From positions 1 through 64,000 of the forward strand of contig DLRY01000058.1 in the NCBI GenBank assembly GCA_002500665.1: DNA of 64,000 bases, given 5' to 3'. Under the pieces are notes generated by a model. The model did no database searches, had not been told where the DNA came from, and saw nothing but the letters and a program-made list of their open reading frames with translations. The stretch's first letter is position 1, and every line of letters begins with the position of its first letter. Source of the stretch: Opitutia bacterium UBA7876. GTDB lineage: Bacteria; Verrucomicrobiota; Verrucomicrobiia; Opitutales; Seribacteraceae. Below, in pieces: positions 52,054 to 60,888 of the stretch. The translations under genes and the position numbers were made by a program.

Positions 52054-53808
52054 TTAATCATCAGTTTTTGAAATAAGAAAATTTTCCATTACGAGGTAAT
52101 CCATATCGCTTTTTTCGAATGTCCTTAATGCATCGGTAGGAGAATTAACGATGGGTTCGCCTCTAAGATTGAAGGACGTATTAAGAAGCATCGGATACCC
52201 AGTGTGGTGCCGCATGGCGAGAAGCATTTTGTAAAATCTTGGACTAATTGCTTGTGAAACTAGCTGCACTCTTGCGGTATTGTCAACATGTGTGATCGCT
52301 GGAAACCTTCCTAAATATTTTTCTTTTACTTGAGCGATAGCGAGCATGTAATGTTCAGGCGAACTAGCAAAATGGTCTTGGGAAGCATGCTCGGTGGGAT
52401 CAAGGAGTTCAAAATACTCTTTTCCTAAGTCTTCGGGGACGGATGGAGCGAAAGGTCTGAAGGGCTCTCTGAATTTTATCTTTGAGTTAACTATTTGCTG
52501 AATGTTCGGGTTGCCGGGATCCGCTATGATGCTTCTTGAACCCAAGGATCTTGGACCCCATTCAGCACGGCCATGAAACCATCCTGCGACACACCCTTGT
52601 TTTAAGTTTGACGCTAAAAAATCCAGAAGCTCATCTTCATCTTCATAATGAGTGAAACTTACTTCTCGAGTAACCAAAACCTTTTCTACTTCGTGAGCAG
52701 TAAAACCTATGCCCAGAAAAGGCGAAACCATGGGCTTATGAGTTGTCCTTGGGTTAGTTTTGTGGAAGTGAAGAAGTGCTGCACCAAGGGCCCCCCCTGA
52801 ATCCCCAGATGCTGGATGTACGTAAAGGTTGGTCCCAAGTTCGCGGATTAGCCTGCCGTTTGCAGCGGAATTAAGCGCCACGCCACCTGCAAGACAGACG
52901 TTTTTTTCACCCGTTCGCTTAATGGCACTGTCAACAACATGCAAAATGATTTCTTCGGTACAAGATTGAACGCTGGCTGCAAGATTCGCGTAGTTGTTGC
53001 CAGTGAATTGGCCGTCTTCACCCTTGATAATGAAATCGGACTCCGGGGTTCTTGGTTTTCCCAATAGCTGAACAAATTTTTTTGTATAGTGAGTGTCGAA
53101 GGGGGTGGCGAAATTAAAGTAGCTCAAATCGAACTTTATCAAGCCGTTATCGAGCAGAGAGTAAAGTTGTCTTATTTTATCAACATGTACGGGTTTTCCG
53201 TATGCCGCCATTCCCATGACTTTATATTCCCCTTCGTTTACCTCAAAGCCAAGAAAAGAGGTAAAAGCTGAGTAAAACAGACCAATTGAATGAGGCATAT
53301 TAAGCGAATTCAATTTTGATAGCACACCTTTTTTTGCTTTCGAGATCGTTGCTGTTTCGTATTCACCCACCCCATCAAGAGTAATGACCGTGGCTTCTTC
53401 GAAAGGAGAGCAGTAGTAGGCGCTTGCAGCGTGGGAGCTATGATGGTCGATTTCGAAGTAGGGTATTTCTGTGTTCCCCAGAAATTCATAAAGCCGATCT
53501 TTGATTTCAAATTTACCATGTGTTCCCCAGTGACTAATAGCTTTTTTGAGTCCCGTGCTGTCCGCCCGCAATGACTTGATGATTCTTGAGAATTTAAGGA
53601 ACGGCCTTTCGTAGAAAACCAAGGCGTCTAGGTCTTCAGGCTTTAAGTTTGCCTGTTCCAGGCAAAACTTGATGGTCTCTCTTGGGAGGGCAGGATCATG
53701 TTTGATTCTGCTAAAGCGCTCTTCTTCAGATGCTGCGATGACCTTTCCGTCAACTACAATTGCAGCGGCTGCATCATGAAAATCGCAAGAAATACCAAGA
53801 ATTTTCAA
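52054..53808 (-). CDS. NodU/CmcH-type carbamoyltransferase
   Basis: The 584-residue protein has the N-terminal Kae1-like domain with 'G-I-S-C-D-F-H-D-A-A-A' and a metal-binding 'D-H-H-S-S-H-A-A-S-A-Y', then the C-terminal YrdC-like region with 'G-W-F-H-G-R-A-E-W-G-P-R-S-L-G'. These motifs match enzymes that put a carbamoyl group on a sugar hydroxyl or antibiotic. The start is TTG 53808, one base after the SGNH gene's stop. It probably carbamoylates a surface-glycan sugar. Confidence 0.9.
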   Translation of the reverse strand: MKILGISCDFHDAAAAIVVDGKVIAASEEERFSRIKHDPALPRETIKFCLEQANLKPEDLDALVFYERPFLKFSRIIKSLRADSTGLKKAISHWGTHGKFEIKDRLYEFLGNTEIPYFEIDHHSSHAASAYYCSPFEEATVITLDGVGEYETATISKAKKGVLSKLNSLNMPHSIGLFYSAFTSFLGFEVNEGEYKVMGMAAYGKPVHVDKIRQLYSLLDNGLIKFDLSYFNFATPFDTHYTKKFVQLLGKPRTPESDFIIKGEDGQFTGNNYANLAASVQSCTEEIILHVVDSAIKRTGEKNVCLAGGVALNSAANGRLIRELGTNLYVHPASGDSGGALGAALLHFHKTNPRTTHKPMVSPFLGIGFTAHEVEKVLVTREVSFTHYEDEDELLDFLASNLKQGCVAGWFHGRAEWGPRSLGSRSIIADPGNPNIQQIVNSKIKFREPFRPFAPSVPEDLGKEYFELLDPTEHASQDHFASSPEHYMLAIAQVKEKYLGRFPAITHVDNTARVQLVSQAISPRFYKMLLAMRHHTGYPMLLNTSFNLRGEPIVNSPTDALRTFEKSDMDYLVMENFLISKTDD

Positions 53809-53809
53809 T

Positions 53810-55021
53810 TCAAAGGTGCTTTTTGATAAAATGATGAACGATCTCAGCTATGAGCTTTAGACCATCTTGTGAAGGATGAGAGTCGTGGGGCAGGGTGAAG
53901 TACTTTTCGGTATTTTCAGATGGAATGCGTGGATAATCCCGAAAGTTTGCTATGGGTTGTCCAATGGCTTCCTCCAAGCTTGTTCTCAAGTTTTGAATTC
54001 TAATGTCGCTTGCTGCTCGTCCGCACAGCTCTGTGTGTTCAGGGATATTGATAATTTCGAAGGGTATGGCGGTATTCCGAAGAAATTCGATGTTCTGGAG
54101 TAGCCGTTTGTCATTGGTGAAGTTGTCGAAACGCATCCGTGGGTTCCCATCGAACCTTTCGTATTTATGGTGGGGAAAGGGAGTGCCGAAGATTATTAAA
54201 TTCCATAAAAGAGAGTCTACTTTGAAGAGAAATCGAAAATTTCTTACCCTTTGAATATTGATACGGTTAAGTTCTCTCTCGACTTCCAGCCAATTAGGAT
54301 GACTTTGCTTTCTATGACTGGAATTTTCAAGCAACCAATCCTTTTGCTCTGCATCCAAAAAATAAGCTATATCGACAAAATCTGAGGATCTTTGATCAAA
54401 TTCACTTTTATTTGAGACTACAAACCTGTTGAGATTACCAGTTTTCAGTTGAGAGTACCAAAATCGATCCCTGTCCAAGTCGTCGCTAATAAAAGCAAAA
54501 ATGATGAGATCGGGCGTTAACTTTTCAATCGTTAAGCGCATCAAGTCAAACATTTGAAGTATGCCGTATCCACCCCTTCCGAAATTGATCACTTTTAGAT
54601 CAACTAAGCTAGTTGAATCCCTTATGATTGACTTAAGGTAGTCGGGCCAAGTGCGTCCACCCTCCACTCCTCCAGAACATTCGGTAAAAGAGTCTCCGAA
54701 AACTGCAATCTTGTAATGCGAATTAGAATTACATGGGATCGTATCGAATCCGACATTGCCGCAATCATTAATTTCCCAAAATGTAGTAAAGACAGGCTCT
54801 CCATATTTGAAGGTAATCCGGGCAGAATTGGTATTTTTTATGAAATTATAGCCTGTATCTTCGTTAAATTCGATATGGGGGGGGGCGATGACATTAAGCA
54901 ATGGGATTGAGCAGATACGGAGCTTTCTTGGATAAAGAAACAATTTCAATCTGAACGATGCTTCGATAATGACCGCTGTAACAAACACCACAGAAATAAT
55001 TATAAAAATGTTATTCAACAT
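53810..55021 (-). CDS. SGNH-family (GDSL-like) hydrolase/acyltransferase, membrane-anchored
   Basis: The 403-residue product starts with one membrane helix (about 3-24). The block I motif 'V-F-G-D-S-F-T-E-C' gives the nucleophile Ser, and the late 'D-S-H-P-S-Q-D-G' gives the Asp and His. The 'F-G-R-G-G-Y-G' and 'F-A-F-I-S-D-D' blocks fit SGNH blocks II and III. The fold covers acyl- and acetyl-hydrolases and transferases, so it may acetylate or deacetylate a glycan at the membrane. It is one base before the carbamoyltransferase start. Confidence 0.82.
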   Translation of the reverse strand: MLNNIFIIISVVFVTAVIIEASFRLKLFLYPRKLRICSIPLLNVIAPPHIEFNEDTGYNFIKNTNSARITFKYGEPVFTTFWEINDCGNVGFDTIPCNSNSHYKIAVFGDSFTECSGGVEGGRTWPDYLKSIIRDSTSLVDLKVINFGRGGYGILQMFDLMRLTIEKLTPDLIIFAFISDDLDRDRFWYSQLKTGNLNRFVVSNKSEFDQRSSDFVDIAYFLDAEQKDWLLENSSHRKQSHPNWLEVERELNRINIQRVRNFRFLFKVDSLLWNLIIFGTPFPHHKYERFDGNPRMRFDNFTNDKRLLQNIEFLRNTAIPFEIINIPEHTELCGRAASDIRIQNLRTSLEEAIGQPIANFRDYPRIPSENTEKYFTLPHDSHPSQDGLKLIAEIVHHFIKKHL

Positions 55022-55022
55022 T

Positions 55023-55217
55023 TTAGTACATAGTGTAAACGAATCTTGGCAATTCCTTGCTTTCCTCCTGTTTCTTCAACGATTGAAGCAAGGTACGAAA
55101 ATGGAAGGCAAGGACGAGACCACTAACAAATTGCCTTTCAATGAAGATAGTTTTTGAAAGTATCTTGATTGCTCTGAGGTAAAATCGTAGCCTGTTTTTT
55201 TCGTATTTAGCTCTCAT
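55023..55217 (-). CDS. 64-residue protein filling the gap between GT and SGNH genes
   Basis: ATG 55217 overlaps the GT stop by four bases (ATGA) and the TAA is one base before the SGNH start, so the frame fills the gap exactly and is likely translated. The product has a basic N-terminal half and one moderately hydrophobic segment ('S-G-L-V-L-A-F-H-F'). Its end, 'P-R-F-V-Y-T-M-Y', faintly resembles the 'F-I-Y-T-L-F' tail of small DUF5989 proteins often found with carbamoyltransferase and SGNH genes. The rest does not match, so this link is weak. Confidence 0.5.
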   Translation of the reverse strand: MRAKYEKNRLRFYLRAIKILSKTIFIERQFVSGLVLAFHFRTLLQSLKKQEESKELPRFVYTMY

Positions 55218-57040
55218 TTGTGATCATTGATTGCTTTCTGCAGAAGCTTGATACGAGGCAGGATCTGAGTATCGAAGGAATTTACTCTGGCAAAAGCTTC
55301 GCATCCCTTGCGAGAAAGTTTGTAAAGGGCATCCGTGTCCAAAAAGAATTCAAGCACTTTGTCGGCATTTTGTTGTGGTGAATCAGTGAGTCGAACAATC
55401 TCCTCGTCCCATGCATATTCAATATTTTGGTTGAGTTGATCCGTGACGAAGACAGCGGTTCCTGAAAGTCCCGCCTCAATTGCCGAAACATTAGGGGCTC
55501 CATCAATTGCACCAGGAGCAAGAACGAAGGGGCGACACGGCGACATCATAATGTCAATCCCGCTGTAGAAATTGGGAAAGAAATGCATCGGTCGATGTCC
55601 ATAAAAGTGAAAGTTGCCGGCCTTTAGTCCCAGAGGGATGGTTTTATCGTCGAATCCTCCAACTATATGAAAGTTGAATACATCGGAATGTGCAAGGAGG
55701 ATTAATGCAGTCGCAATGAAGGTGTCGTATCCCTTGTCTTCCCCGCGAGGCATGTTTTTATTCGCGACGAAGGCGATGTCGAAAGTCTTTTTCCCATGAG
55801 GATAATGAACCTTGTGTTGGCGGTTCCGAATCAGGAAATCGGTGTTGCAGATGGGACCGTAAATGAACTCAATCTTACTTTTTTCAACTAGTTGGTTTTC
55901 GATTAGATAGTCGTAAATGGGTTTTTGTACAACGACTACTTTCTTGAATGCAGGGCTATCGAACACTTCTTTTAAACGCAGGTCTGAGCTTTGGTCGTTC
56001 AAGCAAAATTCTCCACCTGAATAGAGAGTGAATATCAATGAGGCTTTATTTGCCTCGACCAAAGGGAGAATTGCATGTGCGTTGCCTAGGAATAAAGTAT
56101 AGTATACTTTTGCGTCTACTTGAGTTATCGGGCCGATTTTTTCAATAAGATCTGCATTCTTCGGGTAATGATTTGCATATGTATCTATTACTTGCGCAAA
56201 ATCTTTTCCTTCAGGAAAATCGATGCCGGATGTAATAGTCTTCGTCCTAGGTATATTCTCCAAGTACGCGTTAAACTCACAAGTGGTGAATGAACAGTGC
56301 AAACTGGGAAAAATTCTATCATATATCAAAAGGTCAAGACTCATAGGGGCGGAGTTTTCTCTACTAAGTTTGGCCTTGCCGGTCAGATCCGATATTAGCA
56401 AGTTGGTGCTGAAAATGTCATAAGGAGTGCTTGAGCCTATTTCTTCAAGTATGCTGTCAGCGAGCTCCTGCTTCCCTTGTTTTCTAAGAATTTCTACTTG
56501 CAGCATCTCCTTACTGTAAAGAATCGATTCATCATCCGATTTCTCAAGAGTTCCAAGCGCCTCCGGGAATTTATTTTGCCTTATAAGTTCTTGGATCGCG
56601 TTGATATTCTCATTGTACTGACAGATGGAACTGCGGTGAAGGTACTTGAGACTTAGAGGCCTTGATTCATATTTCACTAGTTGTTTTGCTAAAGTAATCG
56701 ACTGGCCTGAGTTCATTGTTTTTCCTGACTTTAGAAAGTTTATATTCGCATCAGGGGATGTGAGCTTTTTACCAGATATAAAAATGACAATTTGTGGACC
56801 GTTCAGGTCAATGCGGTGAAAAAGATTAGTTGCCCTCATCTGCTCGAAGGTTTTTTTCAATGTTTGGGCTGAGAAGGAAATCAAGCTATCCGACTTTCTC
56901 TCAATTATGGCGCAAAGTGGAAACTCCCCTTCTTTAAGCTCTAGAGCTAGCTCAAGCAAGTTGTTGGCAAGGCTCGAGGTCATTAGACTTTCGACGCCGT
57001 CCTGATTTCTAACTCCAATAATCGAGTACTTGGATATCAA
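55214..57040 (-). CDS. GT4-type glycosyltransferase with long N-terminal extension
   Basis: The 608-residue protein has an N-terminal region of no recognised family (about 1-330), including a helix-pair stretch near 150-200. A GT-B C-domain follows with 'F-I-Y-G-P-I-C-N-T-D-F', 'Y-D-T-F-I-A-T-A' and 'N-V-S-A-I-E-A-G-L-S-G-T-A-V-F-V' holding the GT4 Glu residues. The start is TTG 57040; the next plausible start is an ATG at codon 20. It is 74 bp from the HAD-kinase gene. Confidence 0.75.
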   Translation of the reverse strand: MISKYSIIGVRNQDGVESLMTSSLANNLLELALELKEGEFPLCAIIERKSDSLISFSAQTLKKTFEQMRATNLFHRIDLNGPQIVIFISGKKLTSPDANINFLKSGKTMNSGQSITLAKQLVKYESRPLSLKYLHRSSICQYNENINAIQELIRQNKFPEALGTLEKSDDESILYSKEMLQVEILRKQGKQELADSILEEIGSSTPYDIFSTNLLISDLTGKAKLSRENSAPMSLDLLIYDRIFPSLHCSFTTCEFNAYLENIPRTKTITSGIDFPEGKDFAQVIDTYANHYPKNADLIEKIGPITQVDAKVYYTLFLGNAHAILPLVEANKASLIFTLYSGGEFCLNDQSSDLRLKEVFDSPAFKKVVVVQKPIYDYLIENQLVEKSKIEFIYGPICNTDFLIRNRQHKVHYPHGKKTFDIAFVANKNMPRGEDKGYDTFIATALILLAHSDVFNFHIVGGFDDKTIPLGLKAGNFHFYGHRPMHFFPNFYSGIDIMMSPCRPFVLAPGAIDGAPNVSAIEAGLSGTAVFVTDQLNQNIEYAWDEEIVRLTDSPQQNADKVLEFFLDTDALYKLSRKGCEAFARVNSFDTQILPRIKLLQKAINDHK

Positions 57041-57114
57041 GTCGTTGTCCGATATGTAAGCCTTTAAGCCGCTTAAAATAAGTGACTCGGGAGTATTATG
57101 CTCGAATTCGGATT

Positions 57115-58737
57115 TTATGATTTAATCTTGTCTATTGTCTTGCACATTAGGGACTTAATTTTTTTCCGTACAAGCTCAATTTCTCTAATTTCTGTATTTT
57201 TGATCAATGGCTTCATTATTATGAAGCACCATTTAAGTTTTATAATTTCAAAAATGATCTCAAGTCTGCTCATGAAGGATAGCCTTTGACTTTGATCGAA
57301 CCCTTCCATGAGATCCTTTACCAAATGACGAACGATTAAGGGACTTACTCTATTTTGAGGATGACAATAATAATCCGACACTAACTTCGCCGGATCATCA
57401 AGTCCGGCGTATTCGAAATCGATGAATACCACCTTGTCGTTGTTCAAAATTGCGTTGTGCTCACCAAAGTCAGAAGGCGAAATGATCAGCTCTTGGTAGC
57501 TTAGCATTTCATGGAACGCCGGTGAGGAAAGTAGCTTTTGAGAAATCTTATCGTATGGCCAAAGCAGAAATTCGGATACAAGATCGATGATTGACGAAGG
57601 CATTCCATTGCTGATTGCAACCAGCCACTCATCCCGCCTTTTTTGAAGAATACCATGATGCTGACTTAGGCTTAGGGCACAATCCGTTGCCATGTATAAT
57701 TGCTTGCCCACAAGTCTTTTGTGCTTTTGTAAGTCAAGGACAAAACGATTGAAAGAACGCCAAATACTAGTGGGGCATTTATTTAATTTCGACACCAATT
57801 TCCCTTCCACAAAGTTAAGGATGGCGATTTGGTTGGTGGGGTCGGAAGCAATGACTCTAGGAATTGAGTCAGGCATTAAGGGAGATATCCGTTTGATGAA
57901 AAGGGTTTCCTTTTCAAATCTGCTGGGGTTGGTGAAATCCTTTTTATAAATCTTTACGCAGTATGAATTGCCCTTTGTGTTCCGTACTTTGATCAAATTG
58001 CTATTTATGCCACCATCCAATTTCCTTCGTGAGGAAATCGTACCAAGTTTGTTTGCTCTAAAAAAAGAATTTAAGTTAAATTTACTCTCCCCGCCGCTCT
58101 TCTCTGTATCTTGATTTTTTTGTTCAAGAGATAGTATCCTCTGACTGACGATTCGCCATGAGTCGGCAGAAGCAAGATGGTTTTCGTTTTGAGGTGATTC
58201 ATTACCTGAGGAAAAATGTATTTTAAAGCAAGACTTTGGGAATTTCGTGTGCTTTAGGACAGAGATCAGATCATCCACGAAAACATTGCATCGGCAAGAG
58301 ATGATTCTATTGATCTTGCACTCGAGGGTTTGCTCAAAAAAGCACTCGTTAATTGATAGATTGATCGATTCCTCAGAGAAAAAACCATTTTGGTTTAAAA
58401 ACTCACGAGCTGTTTCATGCAGATTTACATCGCTAGTGAGTGAAGGAAATATTGACTTGTGGCTAATAATGACAAATCGACATCCATTCGCGGATTGGTC
58501 TCTAAGAAACTTTTTAATTCCACGATAACAACATGCACCAGAGATTCTTTTTCCATAAACTTCTCCCTGCAACTTTGTCCATTCAAGGTTCCCATCACTT
58601 TTCTTGAGAATGTGGGACTTGACCTGATCTTTTGGAGAAACTCCATTTTGTAGTTTAAGTCCTTGTTCTTTTGCTATCAAAGAGAAGATTTTCGAGTAAT
58701 CTACAATCGTGTTATCGAAATCTAAGCCAATTATCAT
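57115..58737 (-). CDS. HAD phosphatase - aminoglycoside/choline-kinase-like fusion
   Basis: Residues about 1-180 are a HAD-like domain with 'G-L-D-F-D-N-T-I-V-D' (nucleophile Asp6 and Asp8) and 'V-F-V-D-D-L'. Residues about 240-500 are an APH/choline-kinase-like domain with 'K-I-Y' (ATP Lys), 'P-S-D-F-G-E-H-N' (catalytic Asp and metal Asn) and 'F-I-D-F-E-Y-A-G-L-D-D-P' (DFG-like Asp). The His of the usual H-x-D is Ser. A phosphatase and a kinase in one chain, with no nearby analogue I know, suggests a paired phosphate-transfer step on a small metabolite or sugar. The ATG is preceded by TATAAT at 58746-58751. Confidence 0.75.
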   Translation of the reverse strand: MIIGLDFDNTIVDYSKIFSLIAKEQGLKLQNGVSPKDQVKSHILKKSDGNLEWTKLQGEVYGKRISGACCYRGIKKFLRDQSANGCRFVIISHKSIFPSLTSDVNLHETAREFLNQNGFFSEESINLSINECFFEQTLECKINRIISCRCNVFVDDLISVLKHTKFPKSCFKIHFSSGNESPQNENHLASADSWRIVSQRILSLEQKNQDTEKSGGESKFNLNSFFRANKLGTISSRRKLDGGINSNLIKVRNTKGNSYCVKIYKKDFTNPSRFEKETLFIKRISPLMPDSIPRVIASDPTNQIAILNFVEGKLVSKLNKCPTSIWRSFNRFVLDLQKHKRLVGKQLYMATDCALSLSQHHGILQKRRDEWLVAISNGMPSSIIDLVSEFLLWPYDKISQKLLSSPAFHEMLSYQELIISPSDFGEHNAILNNDKVVFIDFEYAGLDDPAKLVSDYYCHPQNRVSPLIVRHLVKDLMEGFDQSQRLSFMSRLEIIFEIIKLKWCFIIMKPLIKNTEIREIELVRKKIKSLMCKTIDKIKS

Positions 58738-58745
58738 GAGGTAAA

Positions 58746-58751
58746 ATTATA
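58746..58751 (-). promoter_or_regulatory. Consensus -10 element directly upstream of the HAD-kinase gene
   Basis: The minus strand reads a perfect TATAAT ending eight bases before ATG 58737. The -35 is poor (a TTCTGG-like hexamer 19 bp upstream), but the spacing would give a leaderless mRNA, as suspected for tatA. This is probably the start of the long AT-rich operon 58737-39100. Confidence 0.35.
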
Positions 58752-58902
58752 TTTCTGGTGCAACCGCATTCCAGAATTAGCTTTGTTTTTGGTAAATAAG
58801 GCTCAAAGGGCAATTAAGGATAAAAGAGTGGTAAGTATCTGGTGACTGAGTGGATTATTTCGTTTATGTTGGGGACGCGGAAATTTGACGCTCTCGTTAA
58901 TA

Positions 58903-58923
58903 ACTGATTTCTTCAAAATCAGT
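58903..58923. other. Perfect 8-bp stem hairpin between sulfotransferase and HAD-kinase genes
   Basis: ACTGATTT (58903-58910) pairs with AAATCAGT (58916-58923) across a 5-nt loop in the 289-bp gap 58738-59026. No T-tract follows on the minus strand, so it may be a regulatory dyad or a weak terminator. No ORF of note lies in the gap. Confidence 0.4.
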
Positions 58924-59026
58924 CTGCTGGCAGATAAGTCATTCAGTTCGACATAACTGGAGCATGGATGGAAATTTTCAAACCCATGATTAACGCCATT
59001 TCGGATACTTCGGCGCCTGCATAGTC

Positions 59027-59728
59027 CTATACAAAGTAAAAATTTTTCAGGGAGCTGGTGTAGTACGAGTAGTATCGCTTGTTTTGTTCAGGCGTCAATA
59101 CAGCCATGAATTCGTCGGTAGACCCTTTGCGGAAGTTGTATTTTACCACTTTATCGTCTTTTTTGTCATTCCGAATGGGTTCATTGAGGACTCCATAATC
59201 GAAACTCTTGATTCCATAAAATGAAACCAATTCCTTAAAGAAAGAAATTGGGTCTTTTTGGAAATCTTCAAATCTCATTATCTGACAGCTGATCTCGGGC
59301 GAATCAAAGTTTAACCACTCGTCCATCTGATAAATCCAAGGTTTGAGATAAAAGTCGAATACGATGGGTACTTTTTCGTCGATTGACAACTCGTGAAAGT
59401 TCATTGGGATTCCGTCTTCTTGCCATTTCTTCTCATGGGCTCCGATGCTCATCTTGTATGATATGAAATGAAGTGCTGAAAGAGCCATTTGCCGAGGTTC
59501 TCGAATAGTGTAAACCACTTTATCTACACCTAGGATTTTCAAGTCATCAATGAGTTGATCCGGAGTGGAATGCGTTTTGACTACACTACCTTCAGGAACT
59601 TGTGAATAGTCAAGATAACCCGGTCCTCCGTCACCATATTGAATCTGCAGCCCGGCACCCTGTGATAACTTATTAATTACATAAGTGCTGGCAGCTTTGG
59701 GAATAGATCCGTAAACATATCGATTCAT
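59027..59728 (-). CDS. Sulfotransferase-domain protein
   Basis: The 233-residue protein has a 5'-phosphosulfate-binding-like loop 'P-K-A-A-S-T-Y-V' near the start, a PAPS 3'-phosphate contact in 'T-I-R-E-P-R-Q-M-A-L-S-A' and a C-terminal 'F-R-K-G-S-T-D-E-F-M' resembling the K-G-x-x-G-x-W-K motif. PAPS-dependent sulfotransferases add sulfate to glycans, steroids or proteins. An AGGAGA site precedes the ATG. No PAPS-synthesis gene is in the window. It probably sulfates the glycan. Confidence 0.8.
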   Translation of the reverse strand: MNRYVYGSIPKAASTYVINKLSQGAGLQIQYGDGGPGYLDYSQVPEGSVVKTHSTPDQLIDDLKILGVDKVVYTIREPRQMALSALHFISYKMSIGAHEKKWQEDGIPMNFHELSIDEKVPIVFDFYLKPWIYQMDEWLNFDSPEISCQIMRFEDFQKDPISFFKELVSFYGIKSFDYGVLNEPIRNDKKDDKVVKYNFRKGSTDEFMAVLTPEQNKRYYSYYTSSLKNFYFV

Positions 59729-59853
59729 CTGATGGTCTCCTGCATGGGGTTGTTGAGTATTGAAGGGAAAAGTTCCGGTTCAAGAGAGATAGGTATTTCT
59801 GATGCTTCTACTGCTGCGGCCAATTAGATATAATAATGGAAAGGATTTAAGCT

Positions 59854-60888
59854 TTAGTTGAAGTTAATCATTGTATGAATGCTTTCGCCTGATCTCATAC
59901 GATTTATGCCGAAATTAATTTCATCCAGACAGAAACGGTGACTAACGAAATCCTCTAGGTTAAAAGCACCAGCATCCATCATTCCCAAGTATCGTGTGAT
60001 GTCCGTGTGGGGACGGCTTTGGCCGCCCTCCGAACCGGTAAGGGTCCTCCCGAAATGAAGGGGCAGGGTATTAAAGCTGACTTTTTGATCGAACCTCATG
60101 ACGCCAAAAAGGACACAAGTCCCTTGGCTGGAGGTAAGGTCATAAGCTTCCTCGATCATTTCTGGGCTTCCCGTACCTTCAATTATTACGTCAACTTCAG
60201 GTCGTCCAATGATATCGAAAACCGCATCCTTCAAGTTTACCTCGCTAGAATTCACGCAGTGAGTCGCCCCGTGCTTTTTTGCAAGTTCCAGCTTATGTTC
60301 AAACAAGTCAACGGCGATGATGGGGTTCGCTCCCGCAAGCTTGGCTCCCAAAACGGCTCCGAGTCCGATACCCCCGACTCCAATTATGCACACCGATTGG
60401 CCGATCCGAACTTTGGCATCGTTGGAGATGACACCGAAGCCCGTGGTAATGGTGTCTGCCATCAGTGCGGACACTTCATGACCGTATTTCGGATCAATGG
60501 GCGTAAGCCTGCTTTCCGAAATGATAGAATATTGACTGAAAGTCGTAATATGTCCTGCGTTTACAAGAGCTCCTTGCCAATTATAAGTCGGACAAGGACC
60601 GGAAATCCCCGGGGCGGGACGCCAGTGGCAGACAACATGTTCGCCTTCCTTTACGCGTGTAACGAGAGGCCCCACCTCTCGGACTATGCCACCTGCCTCG
60701 TGACCAAGTAGATGAGGAAGGTAGCGGTCAGGCCCTTTGACCCCGTCAATTTCTCCCAGTTGAGATCCGCATATGCGGGTTGATTTGATTTCGACCAATA
60801 CCTTCCCATGCTCTAGCTTTGGAATTTCGATTTCGTCGACCACCAGGTCTTTCTTTTGCTCAACTAATATGGCGGCTCTGGTTTTCAT
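59854..60888 (-). CDS. Zinc-dependent alcohol/sorbitol-type dehydrogenase
   Basis: The 344-residue protein has the medium-chain ADH fold: 'R-I-C-G-S-Q' (catalytic Cys), 'L-L-G-H-E-A-G-G' (His-Glu), 'G-V-G-G-I-G-L-G-A' nucleotide loop and 'V-D-L-F-E-H' strand. The structural-zinc Cys lobe appears absent. ATG 60888 overlaps the methyltransferase stop by four bases; an upstream start at 60948 would run into that gene. Substrate is not evident; a sugar or polyol is likely from context. Confidence 0.88.
   Translation of the reverse strand: MKTRAAILVEQKKDLVVDEIEIPKLEHGKVLVEIKSTRICGSQLGEIDGVKGPDRYLPHLLGHEAGGIVREVGPLVTRVKEGEHVVCHWRPAPGISGPCPTYNWQGALVNAGHITTFSQYSIISESRLTPIDPKYGHEVSALMADTITTGFGVISNDAKVRIGQSVCIIGVGGIGLGAVLGAKLAGANPIIAVDLFEHKLELAKKHGATHCVNSSEVNLKDAVFDIIGRPEVDVIIEGTGSPEMIEEAYDLTSSQGTCVLFGVMRFDQKVSFNTLPLHFGRTLTGSEGGQSRPHTDITRYLGMMDAGAFNLEDFVSHRFCLDEINFGINRMRSGESIHTMINFN

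Noticed and set aside
55023..55217. Naming the 64-residue ORF as a DUF5989 protein
   Set aside because: Only the last few residues look similar; the hydrophobic core of that family is not evident.
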